Part shown: positions 34,244 through 43,795 of the stretch, piece after piece
Numbering within the stretch: the stretch's first letter is position 1
Layout: each line of letters begins with the position of its first letter
Origin: Chryseobacterium sp. MEBOG06
Lineage (GTDB): Bacteria; Bacteroidota; Bacteroidia; Flavobacteriales; Weeksellaceae
NCBI RefSeq assembly: GCF_021869765.1
Contig: NZ_CP084580.1
Coordinates: 4,030,001 to 4,094,000 of the forward strand
DNA: 64,000 nucleotides
Direction of reading: 5' to 3'
Translations under genes and position numbers: made by a program
Notes under the pieces: generated by a model
What the model was told of the DNA's origin: nothing
Database searches by the model: none
Seen by the model: the letters and a program-made list of their open reading frames with translations, nothing else

Positions 34244-34474
34244 TTAATCAAATTTATCTTCTCCGATTTTTTCAACTAAAGAATTTACTGTTGTAATTTT
34301 AGCAATATCATCACCGTTTAACAATACTCCAAAGTTATCTGATACAAAACCGATAAGGATCATCGCTGCCATAGAGTCCCATTCTTCTAATTGAGAAAGA
34401 TCCGTTTCCGGAGTCAAATCAATTTCCAATTCTAATTCTTCCTGTAATTGTGATGTAAAATCTGCAATATTCAT
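34244..34474 (-). CDS. Acyl carrier protein
   Basis: The 76-residue acidic four-helix protein has the phosphopantetheine serine at residue 34 in LEEWDSMAAMILIG. It differs from housekeeping AcpP, which reads DSLDTVEL, so it is a dedicated carrier. It sits between two ketosynthase III genes and should hold the growing chain. Confidence 0.9.
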   Translation of the reverse strand: MNIADFTSQLQEELELEIDLTPETDLSQLEEWDSMAAMILIGFVSDNFGVLLNGDDIAKITTVNSLVEKIGEDKFD

Positions 34475-34486
34475 TATATTATATTC

Positions 34487-35497
34487 TTAAAGTTTATTAT
34501 TTATTTTAATTATTCCGCCTGACCAAGATAACCCTACCCCAAATCCTACAATTCCGAGGGTAAGCTCTTTATCTTCATCCAGACTGTCTGTATATCTTTT
34601 TAAAGCAATCGGGATGGTACATGACACTGTATTTCCCCCGTTTGAAAGATCATTATAGAAGTTTTCCTTATCTATTTTAATTCTTTTTCTGAGAAAATCT
34701 AACATAAAAGAATTGGCTTGGTGGAAAACAAACTGATCAACCTGCCCTATATCCATCCTATTTTCTTGCATAATTTCTTTCACAAAATTAGGAATGGCTT
34801 TGGTCGTAAAGTTAAAAATTTCAGGACCGTTCATATACAAATGATTATCTGTATATACATTATCAGTGCCATACTCAATTTCTTCTGCGCCAGGATCTAA
34901 AGGAAATCTACTGCAACCGTTTTTGATAATCAATTTATCGTACCCAGAACCGTCCGTACCAAATTTAAACTTTAAAATATTATCATTTTCAGTTTTACTG
35001 ATAAGTGTTGCAGCTGCAGCATCGCCAAATATAGACCTGTTTGTTTTATCTTTCGGATGTATAAATTTTGAATAGGTTTCGGCAGTAACCAATAAGACAT
35101 TTTCTACCTGACCTGAAGAGATAAGAGCATTTGCTAAATTCACTCCATAGGTAAAACCAGAACATCCTAGGTTAAAATCCAATGCACCTATATCTGTTCT
35201 TAAACCTAATTTATCCTGAAGAATACAAGCTGTAGTTGGCAAAAAGTATTCGGGACTTTGTGTACAATATAGAATGTAGTCTATCTTTTGCTTATCAAAA
35301 CTTTCAAACAATTTATTACATGCTTTCTCAGCAAGATCTAAACCGGTTTCGTTTTCGCTTACAATATATCTTTTTTGAATACCTACTTTCTCTTCAAACC
35401 TTTCAAAATCGTAATCCGGAAAATCTTTTTTCAGATCTTCATTGGTAACTACAATTTCAGGAAATACATATTCTATTTTTTTTATTTGTGCTCCCAT
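34487..35497 (-). CDS. Ketosynthase III (FabH-like), copy B
   Basis: The 336-residue protein has Cys112 in DFNLGCSGFTYGV, the His in FVFHQANSFM and the Asn in SNGGNTVSCTIPIAL, so it should be active. The sequence is clearly diverged from copy A. It is first in the acyl-building gene run and lies two bases after the sugar-transferase gene upstream. Confidence 0.9.
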   Translation of the reverse strand: MGAQIKKIEYVFPEIVVTNEDLKKDFPDYDFERFEEKVGIQKRYIVSENETGLDLAEKACNKLFESFDKQKIDYILYCTQSPEYFLPTTACILQDKLGLRTDIGALDFNLGCSGFTYGVNLANALISSGQVENVLLVTAETYSKFIHPKDKTNRSIFGDAAAATLISKTENDNILKFKFGTDGSGYDKLIIKNGCSRFPLDPGAEEIEYGTDNVYTDNHLYMNGPEIFNFTTKAIPNFVKEIMQENRMDIGQVDQFVFHQANSFMLDFLRKRIKIDKENFYNDLSNGGNTVSCTIPIALKRYTDSLDEDKELTLGIVGFGVGLSWSGGIIKINNKL

Positions 35498-35499
35498 AT

Positions 35500-36105
35500 T
35501 TATTTTGATCCTTTAAATTCTTCTGCCGTAGCATTATTTTCCTGAGTAATCCCTTCAGATTTAAAGACTTTTTTTATTGTTAATAAAATAATTTTTATAT
35601 CTAAGCCTAAACTAATATTGTCAACATACCACACATCATAATCAAATTTTTTCTCCCAGGAAATAGAATTTCGTCCATTTACCTGTGCCCAGCCCGTGAT
35701 TCCTGGTCTTACTTCGTGCCTTCTCGCTTGAAATTGGTTATACAAAGATAAGTATTTTGGTAAAAGAGGGCGTGGTCCAATAAGGGACATATCTCCTTTT
35801 AAAACATTTATCAACTGAGGTATTTCATCCAATGACGTTTTTCTTACGAATGATCCTATCGCGGTAAGTCTATCTGCATCTGATAAAAGATTCCCTTGAG
35901 GGTCTTTTTTATCATTCATTGTTTTAAACTTGATAATACTAAAAATTTTTCCATTTTTTCCGGGCCTTTTCTGAAAGAAAAAGGGTTTCCCGCTATTTGC
36001 AAAATATAACCCAATCGTTACAATTATAAAAATAGGGCTTAAAATGAGGAATCCCAAAAAGGCACTCACAAAATCTATTATCCTCTTTATAAAATTTTTA
36101 TACAT
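35500..36105 (-). CDS. Initiating sugar-phosphate transferase, WcaJ/WbaP-type core
   Basis: The 201-residue protein has one N-terminal hydrophobic segment and a full polyprenyl-phosphate sugar transferase core: FFFQKRPGKNGKIFSIIKFK, TSLDEIPQLINVLKGDMSL, IGPRP and VRPGITGWAQVNGR. It links the first sugar of a repeat to undecaprenyl phosphate. It is the second initiating enzyme in this locus (the other at 27974). Confidence 0.9.
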   Translation of the reverse strand: MYKNFIKRIIDFVSAFLGFLILSPIFIIVTIGLYFANSGKPFFFQKRPGKNGKIFSIIKFKTMNDKKDPQGNLLSDADRLTAIGSFVRKTSLDEIPQLINVLKGDMSLIGPRPLLPKYLSLYNQFQARRHEVRPGITGWAQVNGRNSISWEKKFDYDVWYVDNISLGLDIKIILLTIKKVFKSEGITQENNATAEEFKGSK

Positions 36106-36112
36106 GAATAAT

Positions 36113-37015
36113 CTATCTAAATTTTAATAAATTAAGTACAACAAAAATCATCAATTTTTTATTGTCCCTCATTAACTGCGTATTATATTTTAATATTGTA
36201 AAATTTCTTTGAAAATAACTCCCCAAAAATTGTTCGTAAATTTTATATTCTTCTGTATCCTTATCGATATATTGTATATAATTTTGAATGTGTTTTTGGT
36301 AGTACCCGTTCAATACTTCTGATGATTTTTCTTTGATCGTATTGAAAGACATTTTATTTAGATGGCCATGAACATTAGAAGCATGGATTCTATAGTGTAT
36401 ATAAGAATTTGAATCTATAACAACATTATACTTATGCGTTCTTGCAAAGAAATATACCAGCCAATCATGTGAAAATGCTTTCCAATTTATATTATCTGCT
36501 TTTTTTAGAAATTTTTGAAGATTTAAAGCAAAATCTTTAGTGAAAACATAAGTACAGCCAGCGCTACCACCTTCAAAAAGATAATCATATTTTTTTTTGG
36601 GGAAATCTTTTTTCAATACACTTAAAGAATTGTCTGATTCTTCCCATTTGGTAAGATTTGAGCAATATAACTGTGCATTTTCTTTCTTAAGGAAGTTGAC
36701 TGCCGATTCCATCTTCTCCGGTAACCAGATATCATCCTGGTCGCAAAATGCAACATAATCAAAATTTTCATTAAAATTCAAATTATCAACCATTTTCAGA
36801 AAATTATTTGCTGCAGAACCTGTTCCCGGAATATTTTGGTTTATCCTGATTTGGGGATAATTTTGGGAAATGATTTCAATGGTTTTATCCTTACTGCTAT
36901 CATCACTTATTACAATATCCACCTCAACTCCATTTTGGTTAAGAATGGAGTTAATTTGACTTGTAATATACTTTTCTCCGTTATACGTTGCGAGAAGAAT
37001 CTTAATTATTGACAT
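36113..37015 (-). CDS. Glycosyltransferase family 2
   Basis: The 300-residue cytoplasmic protein has an inverting GT-A fold: ILLATYNGEKYI at the start, VDIVISDDSSKDKT and the acidic FCDQDDIWLPEKM. Similar enzymes add rhamnose or related sugars in O-antigen loci. Acceptor and donor cannot be told. Lies between Wzy-like polymerase and an initiating transferase gene. Confidence 0.85.
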   Translation of the reverse strand: MSIIKILLATYNGEKYITSQINSILNQNGVEVDIVISDDSSKDKTIEIISQNYPQIRINQNIPGTGSAANNFLKMVDNLNFNENFDYVAFCDQDDIWLPEKMESAVNFLKKENAQLYCSNLTKWEESDNSLSVLKKDFPKKKYDYLFEGGSAGCTYVFTKDFALNLQKFLKKADNINWKAFSHDWLVYFFARTHKYNVVIDSNSYIHYRIHASNVHGHLNKMSFNTIKEKSSEVLNGYYQKHIQNYIQYIDKDTEEYKIYEQFLGSYFQRNFTILKYNTQLMRDNKKLMIFVVLNLLKFR

Positions 37016-37065
37016 ATTCGCTTATTTAATAATGATATTTCATTGATCTGAATTTGTTGTGGCAG

Positions 37066-38223
37066 TTATAACTTATAAAAAAACAGATGCAGATATATAA
37101 TAAAATTCATTACTATTATAAAATTGAAAATACTTTTTTTGTTCGTTTTATTTAAAATAGAGTAGAAAATAAACGGTAACATAAATATGTAGTATTTAGC
37201 ATTTGAGTAATTTGGTACCATGAATATAAAAAATAAGGTAGCGGAAATTACTCCTGAAATAAAGACAAATTTTTGATAAGAATGTTTATCCTGAATAGAA
37301 GATGTCTTTTTTTGAATAAACAATCTTACTATTACAATCCCATACAAAATATAAACTGGTATCACTTTAACTCCTGATGGTGTCAAAAAAATACCTGTCA
37401 TAAAGGTAATGATTGGTCGCAAAAATATTGGATATTTATTACGGAGTCCCAATTTTTCTTCTCCTTGTAACATTGCATTGGCTTTATCAGAAAGGAATCC
37501 TATATTTGATATATATGACAATGAGCTGATTCCTAAAATCAAGGCTCCAAATACAAGAGCAATACCTGCAATAATGATTTTACGCTTATCAAGGTAGGAA
37601 AAAGCACAGGTAATACTAACAAAAGTAGCAATCACCGTAGAATTACCCAAATCAAGGAACGAGATTAGTATAATCATAGCTACTATGATAGGCCATCTCC
37701 CCCAAAAAAGAAATATAGGTATCGTTAAGACCAATACAAATTGTTCTAAACCTAAAACCCCCACGTGAAATACAAACCCTAAAAAGACCAATACTAGGCA
37801 TAAAACATCTAATCTATAATTCCATTCTTCAATTGAGAATTTCATTCCTAAACCGTTGACTATTTTGAATGTCGTTTCTCTGAAAATAACGGCAAATAAA
37901 AATGGCAACATCGAAAAAATAGTGATTGCAATTCTACCCAAACTTTGCATAACATCTTCAGTACATGTTTTGTCATCTATACTGGAAAAATAAGAAAACA
38001 GTGTACTATTTGTATAACATGAAGAGTAATATGTAAAAGTTCTCAGTATAGAATCAAAGTAAAAATAGGGAGTCCAAAAAGGCTGTCTACTTTCTCTTAC
38101 CAATTCATAAGCACGCGCTTCAAAATCTGGTTCATCACCAAATGGAAAAAGATATAGTCTACCTATTACTAAAAAAAAGATAAAAAAGAAAACTGAACGT
38201 ATTCCAAATTTTGAAACTAACAT
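37066..38223 (-). CDS. wzy: Polysaccharide polymerase (Wzy-like)
   Basis: This 385-residue protein has about ten hydrophobic helices and a large loop near residues 30-80. No motif is conserved, as usual for Wzy. It is the only candidate for polymerase in a locus that has a flippase and Wza/Wzc, and it lies between two glycosyltransferase genes. EpsG-like topology is possible. Base composition is very AT-rich. Confidence 0.7.
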   Translation of the reverse strand: MLVSKFGIRSVFFFIFFLVIGRLYLFPFGDEPDFEARAYELVRESRQPFWTPYFYFDSILRTFTYYSSCYTNSTLFSYFSSIDDKTCTEDVMQSLGRIAITIFSMLPFLFAVIFRETTFKIVNGLGMKFSIEEWNYRLDVLCLVLVFLGFVFHVGVLGLEQFVLVLTIPIFLFWGRWPIIVAMIILISFLDLGNSTVIATFVSITCAFSYLDKRKIIIAGIALVFGALILGISSLSYISNIGFLSDKANAMLQGEEKLGLRNKYPIFLRPIITFMTGIFLTPSGVKVIPVYILYGIVIVRLFIQKKTSSIQDKHSYQKFVFISGVISATLFFIFMVPNYSNAKYYIFMLPFIFYSILNKTNKKSIFNFIIVMNFIIYLHLFFYKL

Positions 38224-38226
38224 ATT

Positions 38227-39462
38227 TTATACTCCGGTTAATTTTTGATACAATTTTCTATATCTCTCAGCGTTTTTTTTGTAGTCAAACAGATCTTTCG
38301 CTACATTACTACGTTCTGTTGCTTTTCCATCGTTTATATATCTATTGATATTCTCTACAGTAAGTTCTTCAAATGTTTTTGGACTGTATGTAATGCCAAG
38401 ATCATATTTTTTTGTTAAAACAGAAGCTCCTCCACATTCCTTATTTACTATAACGGGAATCCCCATTGCAGTAAATTCAACAGTTTTAGTTCCTAAAATA
38501 CTATACCCCACAGCATCTTCAAAAGATGAAGTAGACTTGCGGTAAGGCAGCAATCCGAAACTCACATCAGAAAGCTCTTCTTTCAATTCATTGGTATTTT
38601 TGGTTGAAGTCAGTATAATTTCGTCTTGAGGAATTTTTGCAAAAACTTCTTTTATAGCTTCGTGCGAGGATGTGGTAATGATTTTCAGCTTACAGTTGGG
38701 TGTTTTCTTTCGTAATTCCGTATACAGTTCCAACAGATCATTTATGGTATGCCAAGTTGTCTGAGTTAAGGCACCCAGATAACAATAGACCACTTCATTG
38801 TTTGAATTGCCTGCAGTAGAATTCAGGCTTTCCGTATCTACACTTAAATATATTTTTTCTATTGACTTAGCTCCAATTTCTTCGTAAGATTGGGCCATGG
38901 TATCCGAAACTACAATGGTAACATCAGCTTCAGTAAGAAGCTGCTTTTCCATTTTTTTTAAAAATAAATAGTTCTTATTAGGCTGGGTATATTTATTTTT
39001 AAGTGCATATTCTTCCGGAAAAAGACCTCTGGCGTCAAATATGACTTTATAATTAAGATTATATTTTTTCTTTATTTTCAGAGCCAACCATGTTGCACCA
39101 TAACCTCTGCAATGTATAATATCAGGCTTTATAGATTTGAGATGCTTGGCAAGGAATGATTCTGCTCCGTGAAATAAAAAATTAAACAAAAATCTGTGCA
39201 TATATGCTACAGACTGTACTGCGAAAATGGGTGTACTTATAAAGTTTATTTTTCCTAATTTCTGTTTAACTTTTTGAATCTCTTCTTTATACTTCCCTTT
39301 TTCCCTAATGTGCCCACTGTGAATAACGGGTACACCGGAAATAAAATAAAAACTGCCATTTTTTATTTCATCCGTATTAGCCACAAACTGTCCTAAAACC
39401 TGTGACCCAAAGACTCCATATGATCTTGGAGTTTCCCCCCAAGTCAAATAACATACTTTCAT
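38227..39462 (-). CDS. Glycosyltransferase family 4
   Basis: The 411-residue GT-B enzyme begins MKVCYLTWGETPRSYGVFG. A central acidic turn IHCRGYGATWLAL precedes the second domain; the C-terminal nucleotide-sugar site has GYSILGTKTVEFTAMGIPV. It is a retaining transferase that adds a sugar to the repeat unit in the cytoplasm. The start codon overlaps the stop of the epimerase gene by four bases. Confidence 0.85.
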   Translation of the reverse strand: MKVCYLTWGETPRSYGVFGSQVLGQFVANTDEIKNGSFYFISGVPVIHSGHIREKGKYKEEIQKVKQKLGKINFISTPIFAVQSVAYMHRFLFNFLFHGAESFLAKHLKSIKPDIIHCRGYGATWLALKIKKKYNLNYKVIFDARGLFPEEYALKNKYTQPNKNYLFLKKMEKQLLTEADVTIVVSDTMAQSYEEIGAKSIEKIYLSVDTESLNSTAGNSNNEVVYCYLGALTQTTWHTINDLLELYTELRKKTPNCKLKIITTSSHEAIKEVFAKIPQDEIILTSTKNTNELKEELSDVSFGLLPYRKSTSSFEDAVGYSILGTKTVEFTAMGIPVIVNKECGGASVLTKKYDLGITYSPKTFEELTVENINRYINDGKATERSNVAKDLFDYKKNAERYRKLYQKLTGV

Positions 39463-40517
39463 TTTAAAAGTTCTTTTATAATTATACTGCTTGCATCTCC
39501 TTTCCCATATAGGGTATCTAAAAATACAATTTCCTTATTCTTACTTATATGGTACGCATCAAGGATTTTATTTTTATCTGTTCCTGTTAAGATATTAGCT
39601 CCTACGTCAACCAATTCCTCCCATTCTGTTTCATCCCTTAAGGTAACACATGGTTTACTAAAAAAGTAAGCCTCTTTCTGAAGACCACCACTATCTGTCA
39701 TTACAAGAGTACAATTTTTCAAAAGCCAAACCATATCCAAGTATCCTACCGGCTCAACAATTGTAATATTCTTTACGGGTATTCCGGATTCCTGGATGAT
39801 TTTTTTTGTTCTGGGATGTAGAGGTAAAATCACTTTTGTATCTTCAGCAATGGCATCCATAGATTCAATAATATTCCTTAATCTACTGATATCATTTGTG
39901 TTTTCAGCTCTGTGAATTGTACTGAGTACAAAATTTCCTGAAACATCAAAATTTGGCTGGGTTGCTATTTCTTTATAAAACAAAGCTCCATCAAGCATTA
40001 CGTCTCCACTTTTTATAATACTGCAATTGGTATTTTGATAATTTTCGGCGTGTAAATTTTCAATGGCTTTATTGGTAGGGCAAAACAAGTAATTGCTAAC
40101 TCTATCCGTTAATATTCTATTCACCTCTTCTGGCATTTTCATGTTGAAGCTTCTCAAGCCCGCTTCAACGTGTGCCAATTTGATGTTCAATTTAGATGCG
40201 ACTATTGCTCCTGCTAAAGTAGAGTTTGTATCCCCATATACCATAATGACATCTGGATTCTCTTTCAATACAATTTCTTCAATACGCTCAATCATCTGCC
40301 CCGTCATCGCTCCGTGAGTGGTTCCACCAATTCCAAGGAAGTAATTTGGTTTAGGAATATGCATTTGTTCAAAGAATATGTCAGACATATTAGTATCATA
40401 ATGTTGCCCAGTGTGTACTATTATTTCCTCAATTTCTGAATGTTTTTTTATTTCCCGGCTTACTGAACTTGCTTTTATAAATTGTGGACGTGCCCCCAGC
40501 ACTGTTAATAATTTCAT
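39459..40517 (-). CDS. UDP-GlcNAc or UDP-GlcNAc3NAcA 2-epimerase (WecB/WbpI-like)
   Basis: The 352-residue non-hydrolysing epimerase shows LTVLGARPQFIKAS, HTGQHYDTNMSDIFF, VMVYGDTNSTLAGA, and VMTDSGGLQKEA. WecB makes UDP-ManNAc. WbpI makes UDP-ManNAc3NAcA and looks alike. Because the locus holds genes for UDP-GlcNAc3NAcA (47769, 43796, 45409, 44816), WbpI-like use is more probable here, but this is inference. Confidence 0.85.
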   Translation of the reverse strand: MKLLTVLGARPQFIKASSVSREIKKHSEIEEIIVHTGQHYDTNMSDIFFEQMHIPKPNYFLGIGGTTHGAMTGQMIERIEEIVLKENPDVIMVYGDTNSTLAGAIVASKLNIKLAHVEAGLRSFNMKMPEEVNRILTDRVSNYLFCPTNKAIENLHAENYQNTNCSIIKSGDVMLDGALFYKEIATQPNFDVSGNFVLSTIHRAENTNDISRLRNIIESMDAIAEDTKVILPLHPRTKKIIQESGIPVKNITIVEPVGYLDMVWLLKNCTLVMTDSGGLQKEAYFFSKPCVTLRDETEWEELVDVGANILTGTDKNKILDAYHISKNKEIVFLDTLYGKGDASSIIIKELLK

Positions 40518-40578
40518 AGTTGTATTTTCTAATGTTTTTGAAGACTTACTGAAAGTTTTGTGATATAGAATCTAAATA

Positions 40579-42333
40579 TTAAATTTTAAATTCATTGATC
40601 AAATAATTTTTCAACGGAACTCCGTTTACTTCATTTTTATTAGGTGGTTCATAACCTATTTTATCTTTTCTCCAAACGATATCTTTTGGCACAACATCGT
40701 TCATTGCTTCTCTAAGTATGTATTTAGAGAATCCATTATTTACTTTACATGTAGATGGTAGAGTAAACACGAATTCTACTAATTCATGAGATAAAAACGG
40801 TAGTCGTACTTCTAAAGAGTGTGCCATAGAGTTTCTATCTGCATACCTTAATAATTCTTGCAAACCGCCTCTGAATGTTGCGTGATAAAGCATTTCATTT
40901 AATGATGTAGCACTGTATTTTCTTTCGAACTGTTCGTTTTTATATTTAGAATAAAGATCTTTTTTAGCATCCTTTTTGGTAAAGTTATCTATTCCTGATT
41001 TTATTCCTAACAATTTATCGATCTGAGCATCAGAAAGTTTTTCCTTTAGGAAACTCATTCTTAATCTTCTAGAAATGCTATTAATCTGATTGGAAGCATG
41101 TACTTCCTTATAGATCTCTAATTGCTGTTTATATAATTTTTTGTCTTTTTTCTTTAATTCGATAAAGAAAGAATCAATTAGTCCATGATATCCACATAGG
41201 TATTCATCTGCTCCCTGCCCATCTAATAAAACGATAACATTATTGTCTCTCGCCAATTTCATTACTTCATACTGAGCTGCAATACTTAATGTTCCAAAAG
41301 GTTCTTCCTGGTGATGAATAATTTCCTGAACATTGGCAACCATGCTTTCAATAGTTGGAAAACAGCTTATTCCCTTTGCATTTACACTGTTTAAAACTTT
41401 ATCGATATAAACAGATTCATCTTTGATAAAATTGGGAAAACGGGCGGAAAAAGTCTTTTGCTCAACATTATTAATTTTCATATGATTAATCATACAAACT
41501 GTTGAAGAACTATCCAGACCTCCGGACAAACTTGTTCCGACTGCAACGTCCGAACGAAGTCTTCTGCTTATAGAGGTTTCAAATAATCTGAAGAAAGTAT
41601 CTTTAGCCTCATTAAAATCAATTGTATCTAATTGATTTTTATAATCAATATCCCAATACTTTTGTTTTTTTACTATTTTCCCATTGGGATCTACAATCAT
41701 ATAGTGGCTTGGTTCAAGCAAAAATATATTTTTATAGAACGTTTCGGATAGATCATTTGAATTATTAATATATCCGAAATGCCAATAGTTGAACAGCATT
41801 CTATTGTTGGTTTCTCTTGGAACCCCTACACTCCAAAGAGCTTTCATTTCCGATCCAAAATAAAAGTTATTATTACTCTGGTGATAAAAAAATGGTTTTT
41901 CACCAAATCTATCCCTAGCACAGAATAAAATCTGTTCTTTTTTATCCCAAAGAGCAAATGAAAACATACCATCAAAATCTTCAAGGCATTTTTCTCTTTT
42001 ATAATCGAAATTAGCCATCAATACTTCTGTATCGGAATCTGAAACAAAAGTGTATCCTTTTGTTTTTAAAAATTCTCTAATTTCTATGTAATTATATATT
42101 TCACCATTGAAAACGATGCTATATCTGTCCAAATAATGCATTGGCTGACTACCGGCATCGGAGAGATCTATGATAGATAGTCTCCTATGTCCCAGTCCTA
42201 CTCCGTTGTTATCATTGATCCATTGCCCTTCTCCGTCTGGTCCACGATGCTCAATGGCATCTGTCATTTTTTTTAATTGCTGGTAAGTTAAAATTTCTCT
42301 ATTTTGACTTATAATTCCTGCGATTCCACACAT
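40579..42333 (-). CDS. Asparagine synthase-like amidotransferase
   Basis: The 584-residue protein joins a class II glutaminase (Cys2 in MCGIAGI, RGPDGEGQWI) to an asparagine synthetase domain (SLSGGLDSSSTVCMI, LDGQGADEYLCGY). It is called AsnB by homology. In O-antigen loci, homologues such as WbpS are thought to turn the carboxyl of a uronic acid into an amide. Since this locus builds a uronic acid, this role is more likely than free asparagine supply. Confidence 0.85.
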   Translation of the reverse strand: MCGIAGIISQNREILTYQQLKKMTDAIEHRGPDGEGQWINDNNGVGLGHRRLSIIDLSDAGSQPMHYLDRYSIVFNGEIYNYIEIREFLKTKGYTFVSDSDTEVLMANFDYKREKCLEDFDGMFSFALWDKKEQILFCARDRFGEKPFFYHQSNNNFYFGSEMKALWSVGVPRETNNRMLFNYWHFGYINNSNDLSETFYKNIFLLEPSHYMIVDPNGKIVKKQKYWDIDYKNQLDTIDFNEAKDTFFRLFETSISRRLRSDVAVGTSLSGGLDSSSTVCMINHMKINNVEQKTFSARFPNFIKDESVYIDKVLNSVNAKGISCFPTIESMVANVQEIIHHQEEPFGTLSIAAQYEVMKLARDNNVIVLLDGQGADEYLCGYHGLIDSFFIELKKKDKKLYKQQLEIYKEVHASNQINSISRRLRMSFLKEKLSDAQIDKLLGIKSGIDNFTKKDAKKDLYSKYKNEQFERKYSATSLNEMLYHATFRGGLQELLRYADRNSMAHSLEVRLPFLSHELVEFVFTLPSTCKVNNGFSKYILREAMNDVVPKDIVWRKDKIGYEPPNKNEVNGVPLKNYLINEFKI

Positions 42334-42414
42334 TTGATTTTGTTTTTAAATTTTATAATTATAAAATCTGATTGTATTCAAGAAATAATAATGCTGATCA
42401 TTGCTTACCATTAC

Positions 42415-43743
42415 TTAATGATACCATTGTTTGAAAAAATATAATACAAAAATGGCTAATATTAATCCAAACATCCACTTATCTTTATATAAAGAGAAAT
42501 ACCTTTTCAAATTCTTTTCAAAATATAAGCTAGTAAGATTCCAAATTGAAACTGAGCAAAATAAAGCTCTTACAATACCCATAATTCCCCACATGTGGTA
42601 GAAAAAATAAATAAGAATAATATTTGCCAACAGCGATATTAAAGATACAAGAGTAATATAATTTGTCTTTCCTTTAATCGACAAGATAGTGCCATATGTA
42701 GCATTTCTCCAAAGTAATATTAGGCAGTATCCCTCAAATACGGGAACAGCGGCAGCATATCTATCACCAAATAATCCTAAAATAATCTGTTTAGAAAATA
42801 ATATGCATGCAAAGACTAAAGGAAAAATAAAATAGGATGCTTTTTTAATATCATGAAGCCAAATATCTGTCCCTTTATCAATCTCATCATTTTCGACATG
42901 TTTTACAATGATAGGATAGCTGACACTTACTATTGATTTTGTTATTAATCCTGCAAAAGGAATTTCCAGTGCTCCTATAGAATAAATAGCGAATTCACTT
43001 AATCCTCCGATTTTGTTAATAATGACCTTATCTATATGCAAAGTAAACATTCCTAAATAAGTAGCTATAAATAATGGGAAACCATATTTAAGCATCATAG
43101 AAACATTTATTTTACTCATATTAATCTGTGGATAAATTTTAAGAATAACCACATAAGTAGTTAACTGTAGACCCAATGCTAATAAAAAAGGTAAAAATAT
43201 ATTAAGTTGAAAATCAAAAATATCATTTATCAAAAATGTAAAAAGAGTAGCTGCCAATACAATGCAGAAAACAACCATTGAAATTAATATTACCTTAATT
43301 TTACCTATGGATAGGCAAATCTGCAAATAAACGCCATTAGCCGAAAGTAAGAAATATAGAAGCGGAATCAAAAAACCCGCTTTTATTATAACATTTATCC
43401 CTAATAATTCTCCGAATGTTTTTGAAAAAGTATCAATACTTAAAAATATAAAAATAACGCTACTTATTAATATAAAAATAAATATCGTTGTTCCTAAAAG
43501 TTCTTTTATTTTATCGTGATGTTTAGCAATGTTATATCTAAACCCCTCAATAAATCCAAAAGATAAGAGTGTAGCAGTAAATTGTACAAGTAATATAAGC
43601 TGTTTCCAACCACCCACCTGTTCTAAAGAATAGGTTCTTGCAACGATAACATCTGCTAAAAAAATAGTAGACAAAAAAAGCATATTGGCAATTGAATATA
43701 AAATTGCAGGCTTTTTTAGCAGACTTAATATTTTTTCAACCAT
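42415..43743 (-). CDS. wzx: Lipid-linked oligosaccharide flippase (Wzx-like)
   Basis: The 442-residue membrane protein has about twelve helices and the MOP-superfamily layout; the ends of the helices carry few charges. It would flip the undecaprenyl-linked repeat to the periplasm. It lies between asparagine-synthase-like and oxidoreductase genes. Polymerase Wzy is at 37066. Confidence 0.85.
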   Translation of the reverse strand: MVEKILSLLKKPAILYSIANMLFLSTIFLADVIVARTYSLEQVGGWKQLILLVQFTATLLSFGFIEGFRYNIAKHHDKIKELLGTTIFIFILISSVIFIFLSIDTFSKTFGELLGINVIIKAGFLIPLLYFLLSANGVYLQICLSIGKIKVILISMVVFCIVLAATLFTFLINDIFDFQLNIFLPFLLALGLQLTTYVVILKIYPQINMSKINVSMMLKYGFPLFIATYLGMFTLHIDKVIINKIGGLSEFAIYSIGALEIPFAGLITKSIVSVSYPIIVKHVENDEIDKGTDIWLHDIKKASYFIFPLVFACILFSKQIILGLFGDRYAAAVPVFEGYCLILLWRNATYGTILSIKGKTNYITLVSLISLLANIILIYFFYHMWGIMGIVRALFCSVSIWNLTSLYFEKNLKRYFSLYKDKWMFGLILAIFVLYFFKQWYH

Positions 43744-43795
43744 TCTATTTAATTATTACATTTTCCCACAACAGAATTGTTGCTTGCTGCCATTA

